NCBI GenBank assembly: GCA_030549495.1
Contig: JAUIRK010000907.1
Coordinates: forward strand, 62,001-126,000
DNA length: 64,000 nucleotides
Origin: Nectonema munidae
Lineage: Eukaryota > Nematomorpha > Nectonematoida > Nectonematidae
Reading direction: 5' to 3'
Shown: in pieces, positions 11,225-22,560 of the stretch
How positions within the stretch are numbered: the first letter of the stretch is position 1
Layout of the letters: each line of letters starts with the position of its first letter
Made by a program: the position numbers and the translations under genes
The notes under the pieces: model-generated
What the model was told of the DNA's origin: nothing
Databases searched by the model: none
Seen by the model: only the letters and a program-made list of their open reading frames with translations

Positions 11225-12700
11225 TTTGTTTGTAGAATAGAAGACCAAGATAAACCTTGGGCTCCACACGTTTCTTGACAAGGCCCTGGCTGCCTGTTTG
11301 GTACAAACTCATCTTTCAAGTTTGCGGTTTCAATGATCTTGAGAGTTCCGATAAGCCATGCCGTTGATTGTTATTTCTGCTTCGCTAAAATCAAAGGTTT
11401 TAAGCATGCATCCAGAACAAAAATTGTGTATCCTAATCTTACGCCAGCTATGAGACCTCTTTATCATTTTGATGATTACCCAGTACCTGAACCACCCCAA
11501 AACAAGGACATATTCCTATCGGAGGAGGAGGCGTGTTCTGCAGAAAAAACTCTTCCAGAATAAACACTTTACCCTGTATCAAAGAAGTAGACTATGAACC
11601 AACAGTTTTTTTCACAGAGTGAGCTAAACGATCTCATACACGACCTCTATCTCATGAAAGAACAAACCGAGTTGTTGGTTTCAAGGCTCAAACAACATAA
11701 TTTGTTTGATAATGAAATGAAGATCACAAAGAAGAGAAAGCGTAATGCCGAACTATCTTCTTATTTTGCGTGCAAAAACCGTTACATGAGCCATCAGAAT
11801 GGAGACTCTTTATAGATTCCTCAAAAAAGAGTCTAAAGGCTGTTTTACTTCATAACGGCAACAAATACCCAAGTGTCTCGGTTGCTTACTCAACTCACCT
11901 AAAGGAGTCTTATGACAATATGAAGCTCCTTCTTGAAGCAGTTGGATACTCAAAACATTAATGGAGCTAATGTGGCGATTTCAAAGTAATAGGTTTCCTA
12001 ATGGGAATGCAAGCCGGCTTCACCAAGTATTGCTCTTTTCTCTGTCTCTGGGACAGTAGAGTAGTTTCTGAACATTACAAAAAAAAGACTGGAGTGAGAG
12101 AACTTCATTTGAGCCAGGCCAACACAGTGTTAAGGAAACTCCACTGGTCAATATGAATAAGGCGCTCTTACCTCCTTTACACACCAAGTTGGGTTTGATG
12201 AAAAATTTTGTGAAACCCTTTTAAAAAAATAAGTTCTGCTTTCCAACATCTCACTTATTTCCGAATTTGAGTTCCGCGAAATTGAAGGAGGACATTTTTG
12301 TTGGCCCCCAAATTCGAGAAGTGATGAGGGACAATTGTTTTAACGACCTTTTGGGGAAAAAAGAATTGAGAGCTTTAAATGCTTTTAAATAAGTGTGTAG
12401 CATTTTTTTTAGGAAATGTACGTGCTCCGGATTACAAAAACCATATTAATGAATTGCTTGAAGCATATGAGGATATGGGGTGTCTGGTGTCATTGAAAAT
12501 TCACTTTCTTCTTTCTCACCTAGAATTTTTTCTTCCAAATCTAGGAGCATTCAGTGATGAATATGGGGAAAGGTTTCATCAAGGAAAGTAGATACAAGGG
12601 AAGATGGAATCCAAACATGATAGGAGTTTTTTGTTGGATATTAACGCATGATAATCCTGAAGCAAAGTTGGAAAGAATTGCTAAAAAGAAACATTTTTGA
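11225..12700 (+). pseudogene. decayed copy of an uncharacterised multi-copy invertebrate family
   Basis: Three plus-strand frames together carry the landmarks of a protein family that I remember as many unnamed invertebrate loci: MRPLYHFDDYPVPEPP near 11450, FFSQSELNDLIHDLYLMKEQ near 11610, EWRLFIDSSKKSLKAVLLHN near 11800, CGDFKVIGFLMGMQ near 11970, KLGLMKNFVK near 12190, SLKIHFLLSHLEFFLPNLG near 12490, GERFHQ near 12575 and WNPNMIGVFCW near 12610. Function is not known to me. The copy has several breaks and cannot be expressed as one product. The spaced acidic residues (FIDSSK, CGDFK, GERFHQ) could be a DDE-type RNase H fold; that is inference. Confidence 0.6.
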
Positions 12701-13041
12701 TTTATTTTTTCAATTTTTCCCGAAACTTATTTCAAATTTGTATTTTTTAATAATTGAATAAATTTTATAGTTTGATATGTTAATTACTTCAATTGAAAAT
12801 AAATGCCGCTTGTGAAAAAACTAGATGTGCTGGATAACCAATTTGAAATCGCCATGGTCAAAATAGTATGAAAAGTATATTTTCATTCTTACCTCTTAAA
12901 AAAAATTTTTTTTGTAGATTATAATCAGCACGATACTAGAGAGAAATATAAGCATACATGATCCTGCTCAAAAAGTTAAAACTTTCGAAATAGTATTTGA
13001 AAAATTGTAACTCGAGGAAAATATATGTATTAAATTTATCA

Positions 13042-13224
13042 TATACAAAAATCGTAAGAGAATAGAATATTATAGGGACACTTTATTTGAAAACAAATAA
13101 TATATTTTAGACATCACTTATTCTTTATACTAGTTAATAAAGTAACGTAGTCGTTCTGAAATATATTGTATATTTTCAAATAAAGTCTTCCTTTAATATC
13201 ATATTCTCTTACGATTTTTGTATA
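13042..13224. repeat. foldback MITE-like element, ~52-bp arms
   Basis: The left arm from 13042, TATACAAAAATCGTAAGAGA, is inverted at 13224-13205; the match continues inward through an ATATTA/TAATAT block and TTTATTTGAAAA / TTTTCAAATAAA with a few mismatches. About 75 bp separates the arms. Ends in TATA on both sides suggest a TA target. No coding capacity. Confidence 0.65.
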
Positions 13225-14099
13225 TTTTCTTACACAATAGAACAAAATATTACATTTACTACTTAAATCTATCATAATACATCATATGACGGTGGTGTTT
13301 TGAGTTGATAAGGAGATTAGAGAGTTTCTGAACGATAATAATATATATGGTCAGAAATGAGCAGCTAAGAATCTAAATTTAAAAAAATGTAAAAATACTA
13401 TGTATTTGCATTTTATTAAAAGTATATATATACACTACAATCTAATTATAACGAACTACTTGGGGGACATAAAAAAGTTCGATATATTAAATAAAGAACG
13501 AATCACACGTACAATCAGCGATAAATTCAACATATTTTGTCATTTTAAAAGCTATTCCAATTGGAATGGGTTTCGAGGTGATTAACTCCATTATTAATTA
13601 ATATTCTCCATGTAAGGCGGATATTATTTGATGTTCTTGAAAAAGAAATTGATCGTATAGATACCTTATTATTTCAACAGCGTTCTTTGGTCGTCAACTT
13701 ATGATTGATTATAAAATGTGATTGAGGGATTCGGCATTATTGTTCTTCCTATTTTTATTCAAACCAAGATTTTTAAAACTAGGTTTAAAAATGTTTTTTA
13801 ATGGTAGGTATTTCTGCTTAAAACAATTTTCGGCAATTTCAGCAAAATTTTAGATTTAAAGCTTTGATTTATTTCCAAATTCGTGGATTGAAGATGAGAG
13901 TGTTAAACCCTCACAACCAAACACTCTATTGAAGAAACAATTTACTACTTTTCCTTTCATCCTTGAATGCGATTTTAAAATTCTTCTCAACCCTATATCA
14001 ATCTGGCTTTTTTAAAACCTCTTTTTACCAAGGGGACAAATCCGTCCCCTCTGGAAAAGTTTATGAAGTGTTTTTTCCGCTCACTTTATTTATTTTCAA

Positions 14100-14450
14100 T
14101 TACGCTAAATCCATTAGTGATATTCATTCTAGATAAAAATGAGTTACCATAGGATAAATCAATCAAAATTGATAACACCTGTTAAAAAAAAATATTGGAA
14201 CTATATAATATAACAAGTGAAGACTACTCTTTTCAAATACGCCAACTCGATCGCCTATTTTAGAAAAAAAACTAGTCCATGATGCAATAAATCAATAAAA
14301 TAGATAGAAACTACCAAACAAAAGTAGAACTATATATTATAACAGGTGAAAACTACAATTATCATGTAGGCTAAATCCACCAGTGATACCTATTTCAGAA
14401 AAAAAACTAGTCCGCCATGCAATAAATCAATAAAATAGACAACCATTACC
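14100..14450. repeat. ~131-bp tandem repeat, about 2.7 units
   Basis: GAACTATATAATATAACA near 14198 recurs as GAACTATATATTATAACA about 131 bp later. GCTAAATCCA(C/T)(C/T)AGTGATA occurs near 14104 and 14369, and AATAAATCAATAAAATAGA near 14286 and 14421. Divergence is moderate. No gene. Confidence 0.55.
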
Positions 14451-15179
14451 AAAAATTATTAAGTTTATAATAATGAATTTTGTCTAAAAATAAAATTTTA
14501 TAATCAATAAACTAAAAAATAAACTGAAAAACACAAAATAATGACATATTTCGTAAAAGAATATCTTTACGAAGTTGAAGTCTTTATTGTTGATATATTT
14601 AATATATTTTACAGATAGAAAATCAATTGTTTTCACAGTTTTGACACTGTTATTTTATCTTTTTATAATTTTCACAAAAAAATAAATTTCAGCCATTGGT
14701 TACAATGTCTGTTCGCTCATGTTTTGTAAGGTGAATTTCGAGAAGAATTAAGAACAAATTTTATCTTCGTTTTCAATCTATTGTTTAGCCCTGTGAGAAA
14801 ACTTGACTCTATGAAAAGCATTATCATTGATTTGACAATTTCCATACCGAAAGAAAATGAGTATTTTCCTTGGTTCTAAGCCATTTTCAAAAAAAACGGT
14901 GCCTGCATTATCTAACAGATAACTTCAGGCCTTAATTGTCCATTTTTTACTTTTTCTAATACAAATACTGTATGGATTAGTTGGTCAAAAATATCTATTC
15001 TACCTTTTGTGTAGTCATAAAGCTTATAGATAGTTAGTTTTTTAATGCTTCTTTTGTTACCTCATAAATGGAGGGTAATGATGAAGCAATCAAAATATTT
15101 TTAAAACTTGATTTCTTTATTACAAAATAACTGTTAAAGGATAAATATTAGTAAAAATTTATTTCCCAATTTTATCGCT

Positions 15180-16240
15180 ATGTAACCATTCGATAAGAGG
15201 AAGTGAGATGTAAAATCGATCAATGGTAATATTTCGGCATTCTAAACAAGTATATTGCTTTACTTTTTTTGATCAATTGTTTAACAGCGTCTAAACTTGT
15301 GTTGACATAAAAAGGTCCTTCTTAATCAATGGGTTTCCCAGCATAAACAATGGATTGATATGCTTAAGGATACTCAACAAAGTTCAGTGAGCGAAACAGA
15401 GCACTATATTTTGTAAAGACTTTTCAATAGTTAAAAATGCACTCTGTTTTATCCACTTACAGCAATTCACATTAAAAGTTTCAAAAATCTCCCCAAAAGC
15501 CGCAAATTTATCTTTCTTCCATCTCTGGTTGATATATCATCAAAACATAAGTTTTTGTTTAAAAAATAAAATCTTTTCATGCTCATAACACTAGAAAACC
15601 AATGACAGCCTAAATCAGACGATAAAAAATTACCTTCAAAAAGTTTTGTTTCAACAATCCCCTCAAATAAGTCAATCCAATACAAGCAAACATTTCCGAA
15701 TTTCCTACCAATTTTATGTGTTGACTGTGCTAATCGTTTAAGTATTCTCTATTGTTATTTTCGATGATTGACTCAAAAACAAGTCCAAAGAATCCATTGG
15801 AGAATCAATCTGAACATTAGATTTAAACCCCTTTCCCCTCTGATTATGTTATTACTCGTGTCTTCCAATTCCAGATGGAGAGAATGTAGATCAAAGCAGT
15901 TGTTTATCAATAAGACCCTCATTTTAAAAAATTTTCTTCACTCGGTGTGCTTAAAGATTTATACCGACTTTTATCAAGCAATTTGTCAACATATTGAAAT
16001 TTAACAGTAGTTTGCTCGCTGAAGTTTTGTAAATCTAATTCATCAAAACTGACCTTTGTGAAGAATCATCTTTGCTGGTGGAGTACAGTTGATCATACAT
16101 TGAATTAATATCGGTTTCCCTTGAAATATTTTCGGTATTACTTTGCTTTTTCGAATAAATCAAAAATAATTTTTATGGCCTGTTCTTGAAGGGGTATCTC
16201 CCCAGAACATTCGCTATGACGAGCTTTTCTTTTTGTTTGT
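15180..16240 (-). pseudogene. piggyBac transposase remnant, relative of the 52-kb copy
   Basis: On the minus strand, scattered frames give piggyBac transposase parts in order: SECSGEIPLQEQ near 16200, GFKSNVQIDSPMDSLDLF near 15800, MSMKRFYFLNKNLCFDDIST near 15580, then LFRSLNFVEYP and SIVYAGKP near 15400-15330, FYVNTSLDAVKQLI near 15300 and a final piece with ASSYRMV-like text. The second part matches MSLKRYYFLNRHLCFDDI in the copy at 52.7 kb. Stops and frame changes are many; the catalytic-core third aspartate is not readable. No TTAA-bounded ends were identified. Confidence 0.75.
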
Positions 16241-18680
16241 TATTTGAAACATACTTCTACAAAGTTAAAATGTAGAAAAAGAAAAAAATAAAATTTTACT
16301 TCCCAAAAAGGTATTTTCTCTTTCTATATATTTAGAAATCAGAATCAAATAAAGGAGATAAGAATAACAGTATATTTATTCTCATAAAGATGGAATGAAA
16401 TGTAGTCTGTTTTATGAAACAAACTTGTGATGTGGTATGGTAAAAAGTCAAAGTAAGTGTTATATATTGTATGGATCTAGTTATATAATAATTTATAACT
16501 GTTAATAGGGATCAAAATTATTAGGTAACACATCAAAACATTTCAATCTCTTCTGATCAACTTTTCCATCACAAAATCCGTAAAAGTGCGAAAAATATCA
16601 AGCTCAATTCAACAACCTGTTTTTCTCAGATTACGATAACCGAATTTAATTGAACAGTCAACTCCCTCAACACTATCCCATTTAGCCTCGATCACTTCAC
16701 ACCTAATAATGGATAATGAGATATGAAAATATAAAGAAATGGATACATATTGTAAAAAAATCTTATTTCTATCTTCAAACGCATATGTAACTGAACCATT
16801 ACCAAAATGGTAAGGGCAAACTTTTATGAAAGGAGGAACAAAAAGTTAAACAAAAATTTAATTCCATAAAAAATGAATTAAAGCAAGAATTTTTTTATTC
16901 AAAACCTACTAAAAACTTGAGTAATAGTTATTATGACATCTGAAAAACTTGATAAAAAGGGAGTTATACGTTTACCATGGAAATGATACAATAACACTGG
17001 TCAACACAATATTTTTGGCGGGCAGAGTGGGGTGGTTTCTGGGGTTTTGGGGGGGGTGTCCTCGTTTTTTTTTGGGTGGTTGGTTTTGGGGGGGGGGGGC
17101 CAAAAAAAAAAGAACGTAATTTATTGAGAGAAAAAAGTGAAATAAAAAAATATATGAAAAGCAGCAAAATATAGAATACCTTTTGCTAGAGGTAGGCAAA
17201 TAGGACACATGTGCAATCAAACAACAAAACCAGAAAATGTAGAACAATTGTATGAGTGATACAAGTTGAATGAAAGAATATTATATCATATTGCTTTCTT
17301 TCTGAGTTTGATTCCTTGTTTCCAGTTAAATTCATACGTAACATTCATGAAAAGAAGCTAGACGTCAAACCAATACAATTAGTTTTTAATGAAATCTTAA
17401 ATTTTTGATTAACAAAATTTTTACCAAGAGAGTTATATTAATTTTAAAGCGTAAAATCTAGATTGCAGTATTATTAACTTTTGTGATTGAAAATATTTTT
17501 GTCCTACCATATCATTTTTCTTATTTTGTTTTACATCAATGCTACTTAACAAAATATGGATCCGGGTACACGATATTTCCAAGATAAAAAAAATTCCAAG
17601 ATGTTTGTTTATTACAAACTTAAGAGAATTATTTAAAACTTAAAAGAAAGGAGATCCCATTCCAAAATAAACAGTCAGTCTTGTATCAGTTATTTTTAAG
17701 CCCCAATAATTCTATGAATTACGAGGTAAATATATATTTTCCTATAAAAATTAATGTAAATCGTGAAAAAGTGTTCCGGACATTATCCTGGCCATGCCTA
17801 TCATGAAGAATTTTTGTTCTTTTTAAATAAATGATGATATTTCAAGTCTGAAGAAGTAAATCTCGTTAAGTGAGCAACTAGTAACCAGTTACAGTTACTA
17901 GCTCAGTTACACAGGTTTTCCCATTTAGCCAATAAAGTCATTCATTTTTGTATCATGTGATATAAAGCTGAGTTTCAAAATGAATAACCTTAATCAAGCA
18001 TAAACATGGTTTGATAAATAAAAAATATCTTTATTAAAAATAAATAATTAAAAAAAAAGGAAATCTAAAAAAATAAAAAACTACTATTCATTTCTTTAAA
18101 AATATGATGGTAATGACAAAATTAAAGCTAAAACTGTCAACCACGTTAGATATCGAAGTGAGCTGCTTCCGAGCTAAAATAAATAAATAAAAATTTAATA
18201 CAAATGTATTGTAAAAAAAAGAATATTTCAAGAAGCATAGGTATCTTTTTGCAATACTATATAGTGGAGTTTGGTGGTAAGATATATGAAACTTGTAAAA
18301 ATAAAAATTAAATCTATTTGAGCCATTTTTGGGGTCATTTATTGCAAAAATCTGCAGATGGCCTAGTTATATGCTCGATTTAAAATTGATATAAAAGAAT
18401 AATCTATTTTAAATCTAAATAAATGTGCAAATTGGTAACACAAATGTTCTTGACAATAATACGTCTGTGCTATCAAAGTGGCGTATACTAAAATATGTAA
18501 ACTATTTTTCCTTATTTTTTTTAGCAAATGTTTGTTTTTTGATTTTAGATACGATGACTTTAGTTGGGGTCGATTCTGATTAATCAGTATTACAGAAATC
18601 CCTAAAATCGTAATCATAATCTTCTTTTTAAAAACCCAAAATTGGAACTGGAAGAACTATGAAAATCAGTTTTTCTAAAT
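16241..18680. other. A+T-rich intergenic DNA
   Basis: No supported gene. Only a G-rich tract at 17019-17099 stands out. Open frames here on the minus strand are Pro-rich readings of that tract or low-complexity Asn/Lys/Phe sequence. Confidence 0.45.
17019..17099 (+). repeat. G-rich tract with possible quadruplex
   Basis: Contains GGGGTTTTGGGGGGGG near 17040 and GGTTTTGGGGGGGGGGGG near 17082, separated by TTTTTTTTTGGGTGG, in otherwise A+T-rich DNA. Four or more G runs of at least three lie within 80 bp, enough for a G-quadruplex. It may be a relic of the G-run MITEs seen elsewhere. Confidence 0.5.
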
Positions 18681-18686
18681 AATTGT

Positions 18687-18842
18687 AGCGTTGTAAGCTT
18701 CCCTGTTATACACCAGGAAATGAAAAGGGTTCGGGAAAAACTAAATACTGAGCTCCACAGAACTTTCCCTATCGAGGCAACACAATTAGATGTGAATCCG
18801 ATTGTAGAAACCACGGATAGAGAAGAATTTTTTCATTCCTAA
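18687..18842 (+). CDS. possible 3'-terminal exon of an unknown host gene
   Basis: A short stretch with clearly higher G+C than its surroundings. After a possible acceptor (AATTGTAG ending at 18688) the plus strand reads SFPVIHQEMKRVREKLNTEL, then HRTFPIEATQLDVNPIV, then ETTDREEFFHS and a TAA stop at 18840-18842. AATAAA follows at 18900-18905. Charged, helical-looking composition and the poly(A) signal suggest a real last exon. I do not recognise the protein and found no upstream exon. It could instead be a transposon fragment. Confidence 0.35.
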   Translation, partial: SVVSFPVIHQEMKRVREKLNTELHRTFPIEATQLDVNPIVETTDREEFFHS

Positions 18843-18899
18843 GGCCAGAAGTCATGTAGACCTGCCCTTTAGTACACAGCACTGATGATGATCCAGTAA

Positions 18900-18905
18900 A
18901 ATAAA
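18900..18905 (+). terminator. poly(A) signal after the 18.7-kb exon
   Basis: AATAAA about 58 bases after the TAA stop of the putative terminal exon. Confidence 0.35.
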
Positions 18906-19082
18906 TGTTTATTTACTAATCATAATCGGCCCAACCCCTGATGACTAAAATAAAATTTGCTGTCTCTTCCCACATTAGTTTAGGTTTACTCAACATTTTA
19001 TCAGTCACACATAAGATATCTTTCATTTTATTATCGTATTTCTTCCTGACAGTAAATTATAATATAATTTATTTCTCTAGAT

Positions 19083-19377
19083 CAGGGATCGGCCAGTGGT
19101 CGATATTGACCTCTGAGGGTCGATAAGATGGACAAACTTACCAACTTGTGCTATGCTTTTTTTACTTTATAGTAGAAATAAATCTCCTTTTTCTTTTAAA
19201 ACATAGCTTAGGACATTGTATAGTATAGGATATATGAAACATTTTTGGTTTTTATTTTTCTCTTAATTGTTGGACATTGATTAATGTTTTTAGAATACAT
19301 TTCTGTAAGGTGGGGGTCGAAGTGAAGACAAATGTTCTATGAAGGGGTCGGCGGGTAAAAAGGTTTGTCTATCCCTG
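19083..19377. mobile_element. hAT MITE, 295 bp, with exact 8-bp target duplication
   Basis: Begins CAGGGATCGGCCAGTGGTCG and ends GGTTTGTCTATCCCTG. CTCTAGAT flanks both sides (19075-19082 and 19378-19385). Interior contains GGGGTCGAAGTG and GAAGGGGTCGGCGGG near the right end. Non-coding, of the Charlie/Buster-like short hAT type. Confidence 0.85.
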
Positions 19378-19444
19378 CTCTAGATCATCAGAGCGGTATC
19401 AATGAAAAGACGTGATTTTATAAATAGTCAAACCTGCCTTAGGG

Positions 19445-19603
19445 GTCGTTCACAATTGACGTCAACTAAAACGGGAGGGGGGGGGGGTATCCAAAGTTGA
19501 CATAAGTCGATTTTGTTAAGTGATGATATATCTAAAAGTTGACATGAGGGGGGGGGGGGGTTGAAATTTATCAAAAAAAAGGTTGACGTCATTTGTGAAC
19601 GAC
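19445..19603. mobile_element. MITE nested in the Tigger left end
   Basis: GTCGTTCACAATTGACGTCA at 19445 is inverted at 19603 (GTCGTTCACAAATGACGTCA on the other strand), a TIR of about 22 bp. The interior holds two G runs (about 11 and 13 G) and GTTGACATGA-type repeats. It separates the Tigger tip CAAACCTGCCTTA from the rest of its terminal repeat, so it inserted later. The family is not assigned. Confidence 0.7.
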
Positions 19604-19986
19604 GTCACCTTGAGAGAACGGCCACTTCCCCATAGTGGCCACGTTGTGGCAGTCCCGTTCAATTTCCCGTGTTAATGACACCCTATAGAAAGGTCACCTT
19701 TCTAACGTAGCCAACGGCCACTATTTCAGGAGGAAATTGGCAGTTATCACTGTCTATAGCGGTAAGTTTCTGCTTGTTCATTGCCTTCGGGCAACTGTTT
19801 ATTGTTGGTGTTGATCATTAAAGAACAAAAGGTTGAGAGTGTTACATGTACACGCAGTAAAACAAAACAATGCATTGATAACAAATAAATTTAGAATAGG
19901 CTGTAACATAGCATCTAGCGATGGTTTAACGTTAGAATACATCATTTTATGCCCTGACATCATACATACAACCTCGAATTATCTCT

Positions 19987-21053
19987 ATGGCGAAGAATAT
20001 TAGGAAGACTCTCTCATTGTCACAGAAGATCGAAATGATTCAACTTTTTGACGCAAGTAGCGGGTCCATTGGATCGAGTAAACTTGCCGATCGGTTTGGT
20101 GTTGGTCGCACACAAATACAGAATATTTTAAAAAGAAAAACCGAGATTCTACAAGGATTTGAAGATAACGCAACAGGGGATCGTAAGCGCAAGTTAAGAA
20201 AGACTGGGAATGAAGAAATCAACAAACTGACATGGGAATGGTTTAAAGATGCAATGGCAAGGAAAATCCCTGTTAGCGGTCCATTGCTACAGGAGCGTGC
20301 ATTGTCATTTGCAAAAGATCTGCGCATCGAAGATTTCAAGGCATCGAATGGCTGGCTGGAAAGTTTCAGAAAACGACACTGTATTGGGTTTAGTACAATG
20401 ACTGGTGAAAGCGGCGATGTCAGTGACTATGTAATGAAAGAATGGAATGAAAAGTTACCGTTGCTACTGGAAGGCTATGACCAAAGAGATGTATACAACC
20501 TCGATGAGACTAGCCTTTTCTACCGTGCAACGGCAAACCAAACTTTATTTGTGAAAGGTGAAGCGTGCAGAGGTGCCAAGAAATCGAAAGAGACACTGAC
20601 TCTCATGTTATGTGCCAATATGGTCGGAGAGAAGGAGAAACCTTTGGTAATTGGAAAGTCTGTAAAAGTTGCAAAGTGAAAGTGATGATGATGAGTCCAT
20701 GGAGTTTATTCACCTTAATCAGCTGTCCCGTGAGTTATTTGGCTACGGTTTAGAGGAGGTTATCAGCATCGAAGAGGAGTTGGCCACATGCAACACAGAA
20801 GAGCGCAACTGGGATGAGCATGCTGTTAACATTTTACAACACCTTGAAGATGATGCAACAGCAGAAGAAAGTGATGACGAAAACACAACAGAAGTTGAAC
20901 AAACAGCAATCAACAATTTCAATACGTCATGGTTTGTCTGACTTGATGGGTTCTATTGCAAATATTGAAGATGTACTGGACAAAAAATGCATGGAAAGGG
21001 TTGCTCAGTCAAAACAAACAACTATACTTGAATTTTTTAAACCAAAAGTATAA
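19987..21053 (+). pseudogene. Tigger/pogo transposase with internal deletion
   Basis: The N-terminal 230 codons (19987-20679) are intact: a PSQ-type helix-turn-helix (SLSQKIEMIQLFDASSG, residues ~9-60), a CENP-B-type helix-turn-helix (PVSGPLLQERALSFAKDL, ~70-140) and the first catalytic strand VYNLDETSLFYR. After PLVIGKS the frame jumps to the acidic C-terminal tail (SDDDESMEFIHLNQLSREL in a second frame), so the part with the second and third catalytic aspartates is missing. A further frame change near 20925 leads to the last ~40 residues, ending KQTTILEFFKPKV at 21053, a PCNA-binding PIP box. The transposase cannot be active but the DNA-binding half is open. Confidence 0.88.
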
Positions 21054-21329
21054 TACATGTGATTTGAAGAAAATACCTTTTGTCATAAATACTCACATCT
21101 TCTTGATATTAATAAATTTATGAATAAAAAATTGACACTCACTGCAAGATATATTTGTTGTAAACTTTTATAACCCAATTATATACACTATACAGTATAA
21201 CATTGTATGCGTGAACTAAGCCCCGCCCACTTATATGAGAAAAATTTTAACTTCCACAGAAGGGCCAACTGTCTATAGTGGTCACTTTCTTCTGGTCCCT
21301 TGCGTGACCATTATAGACAGGTTTGACTG

Positions 21330-22431
21330 TAAATGTTACTGTCGTCGACTGGTGATAATAACAAGTCATATTAAATGAAAACTTTTTATTTTGACGTGGG
21401 GCTTACTCACTTTAGCAGACTTCCCCCAAAACGCTTGTTTGACTCTGAGATACACATAAAGAAAATTATTTTCAACATAAAAATTAGTTGGTTTTTTGAG
21501 TAAGAAAAGTCTGAATGTTTCTAGATATAATTTTTCAATTGAATGCTTTTCTTAAATTTATCATTTTTTTTAATTTTGAATGACACTTTGTAATACAGTA
21601 AAACTCTACAGGGCCCCTCATAAAGCAGGGTGTTTAAAAAAGTCCCAACCGCTAGATATTCAGTTTATTCTCGTTAAACCAGTCATACTTTTAAGCCTTA
21701 CATCGGACACTTTTTTGAATACATCATCTACACAAGGTTTATTTTAGTCCATTTGTTATAGTAGGGTGTGTACTAAGAAAATTTTCGGCATTAAGCATGT
21801 TAAAGGTCAATCAAATATCATTTTATTAAGTTCAAATTAAAATTAAAGTACTATATTGTGAAACTATAAAAGCATACAACAAAAGTCTTTTTTTCAGTAA
21901 AATACACAAAGAAAGCAAAAATTAGAAAATAAGTATTCTAGAATAATTTTTTACATTTTGTTTCATTTTTTTCATTATAGCATCTATGTTTGCTGTTGGA
22001 AATCTGCCTAAAACAGTAAAAATCTGTAAAATGTTGCTACTTCTAGAAGTTTTTCTTGTCCATTGTATATCACCACAACTACTATGCGATTAGCAGTTTT
22101 GTTTTCTATGCCTGAAAATAAATTTCCACCCCTCTACAGCTAAAGAGCGTCACAATCAAATGATCTCACTAAAACAACATAGCCTTGCTCGGAGATTTAT
22201 TTCCAAACGTCATTATCAGACAGGCAACAAAATCCAAAGATTTACATGAAATGAACATTGTGAGAAATCGATTTATTACAACGAAAGGCAAAAGCTAAAA
22301 TCGATAAAATATAATGATAAAGGTTCATCATCATCACTCCCAGGAGTGATAGCATATTACTGTAATCTGGGTGTCATAATTATTTTAAATTCCACTGTCA
22401 ATTAACACTAGAAAAGCCATACGATCGTATA
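21330..22431. other. A+T-rich DNA with a possible second Tigger-like end
   Basis: TA followed by CAGTAAAACTCTACAGGG at 21596 looks like a pogo/Tigger-type terminal repeat of another family, with a TTTGTTATAGTAGGG block at about 21755. No transposase was found. The rest is A+T-rich with nothing supported. Confidence 0.3.
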
Positions 22432-22560
22432 CAGAGGCGCACATGCGGGGGAGGGGAGGGGCGACGGCCCCATGTGATTTTCAGGGGGGGGGGGGGGGGG
22501 GGTGGGCAAAAAAGTCGTTCGCCCCCCCCCCCCCCCCCAATAATTTTCTGAATTATAAAT
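22432..22560. mobile_element. G/C-run MITE relic with G19 and C17 tracts
   Basis: Starts CAGAGGCGCACATGCGGGGG, a variant of the CAGGGGCGTACATCC end at 22990. G19 (22484-22502) and C17 (22522-22538) face each other across 19 bases and would form a very stable hairpin; AATAATTTTCTGAATTATAA follows. Probably one or two collapsed hAT-like MITE ends. Homopolymer lengths may be unreliable. Confidence 0.5.

Larger units (their letters stand above)
12701..15150. other. A+T-rich intergenic DNA with two small repeats
   Basis: No coding region is supported. The foldback at 13042-13224 and the tandem repeat at 14100-14450 are listed separately. The remainder is low-complexity A+T-rich sequence with no recognisable RNA gene. 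Confidence 0.5.
19425..21329 (+). mobile_element. Tigger/pogo element, internally deleted
   Basis: Left end TAGTCAAACCTGCC and right end GACAGGTTTGACTG (next bases TA) form the terminal inverted repeat; subterminal GGCCAC/GTGGCC repeats lie on both sides (for example CATAGTGGCCACG near 19633 and CTATAGTGGTCAC near 21275). The element is about 1.9 kb with a transposase reading frame that has lost the middle of its catalytic domain. A smaller MITE sits inside the left end at 19445-19603. Confidence 0.85.

Noticed and set aside
16964-17247. Proline-rich open frames on the minus strand (PPPPKPTTQKK type)
   Set aside because: They are translations of the G-rich low-complexity tract at 17019-17099, in two frames at once, with no domain.
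18363-18617. Minus-strand open frame of 84 codons as an upstream GON4L exon
   Set aside because: No similarity, no matching splice phase, A+T-rich composition like its surroundings.
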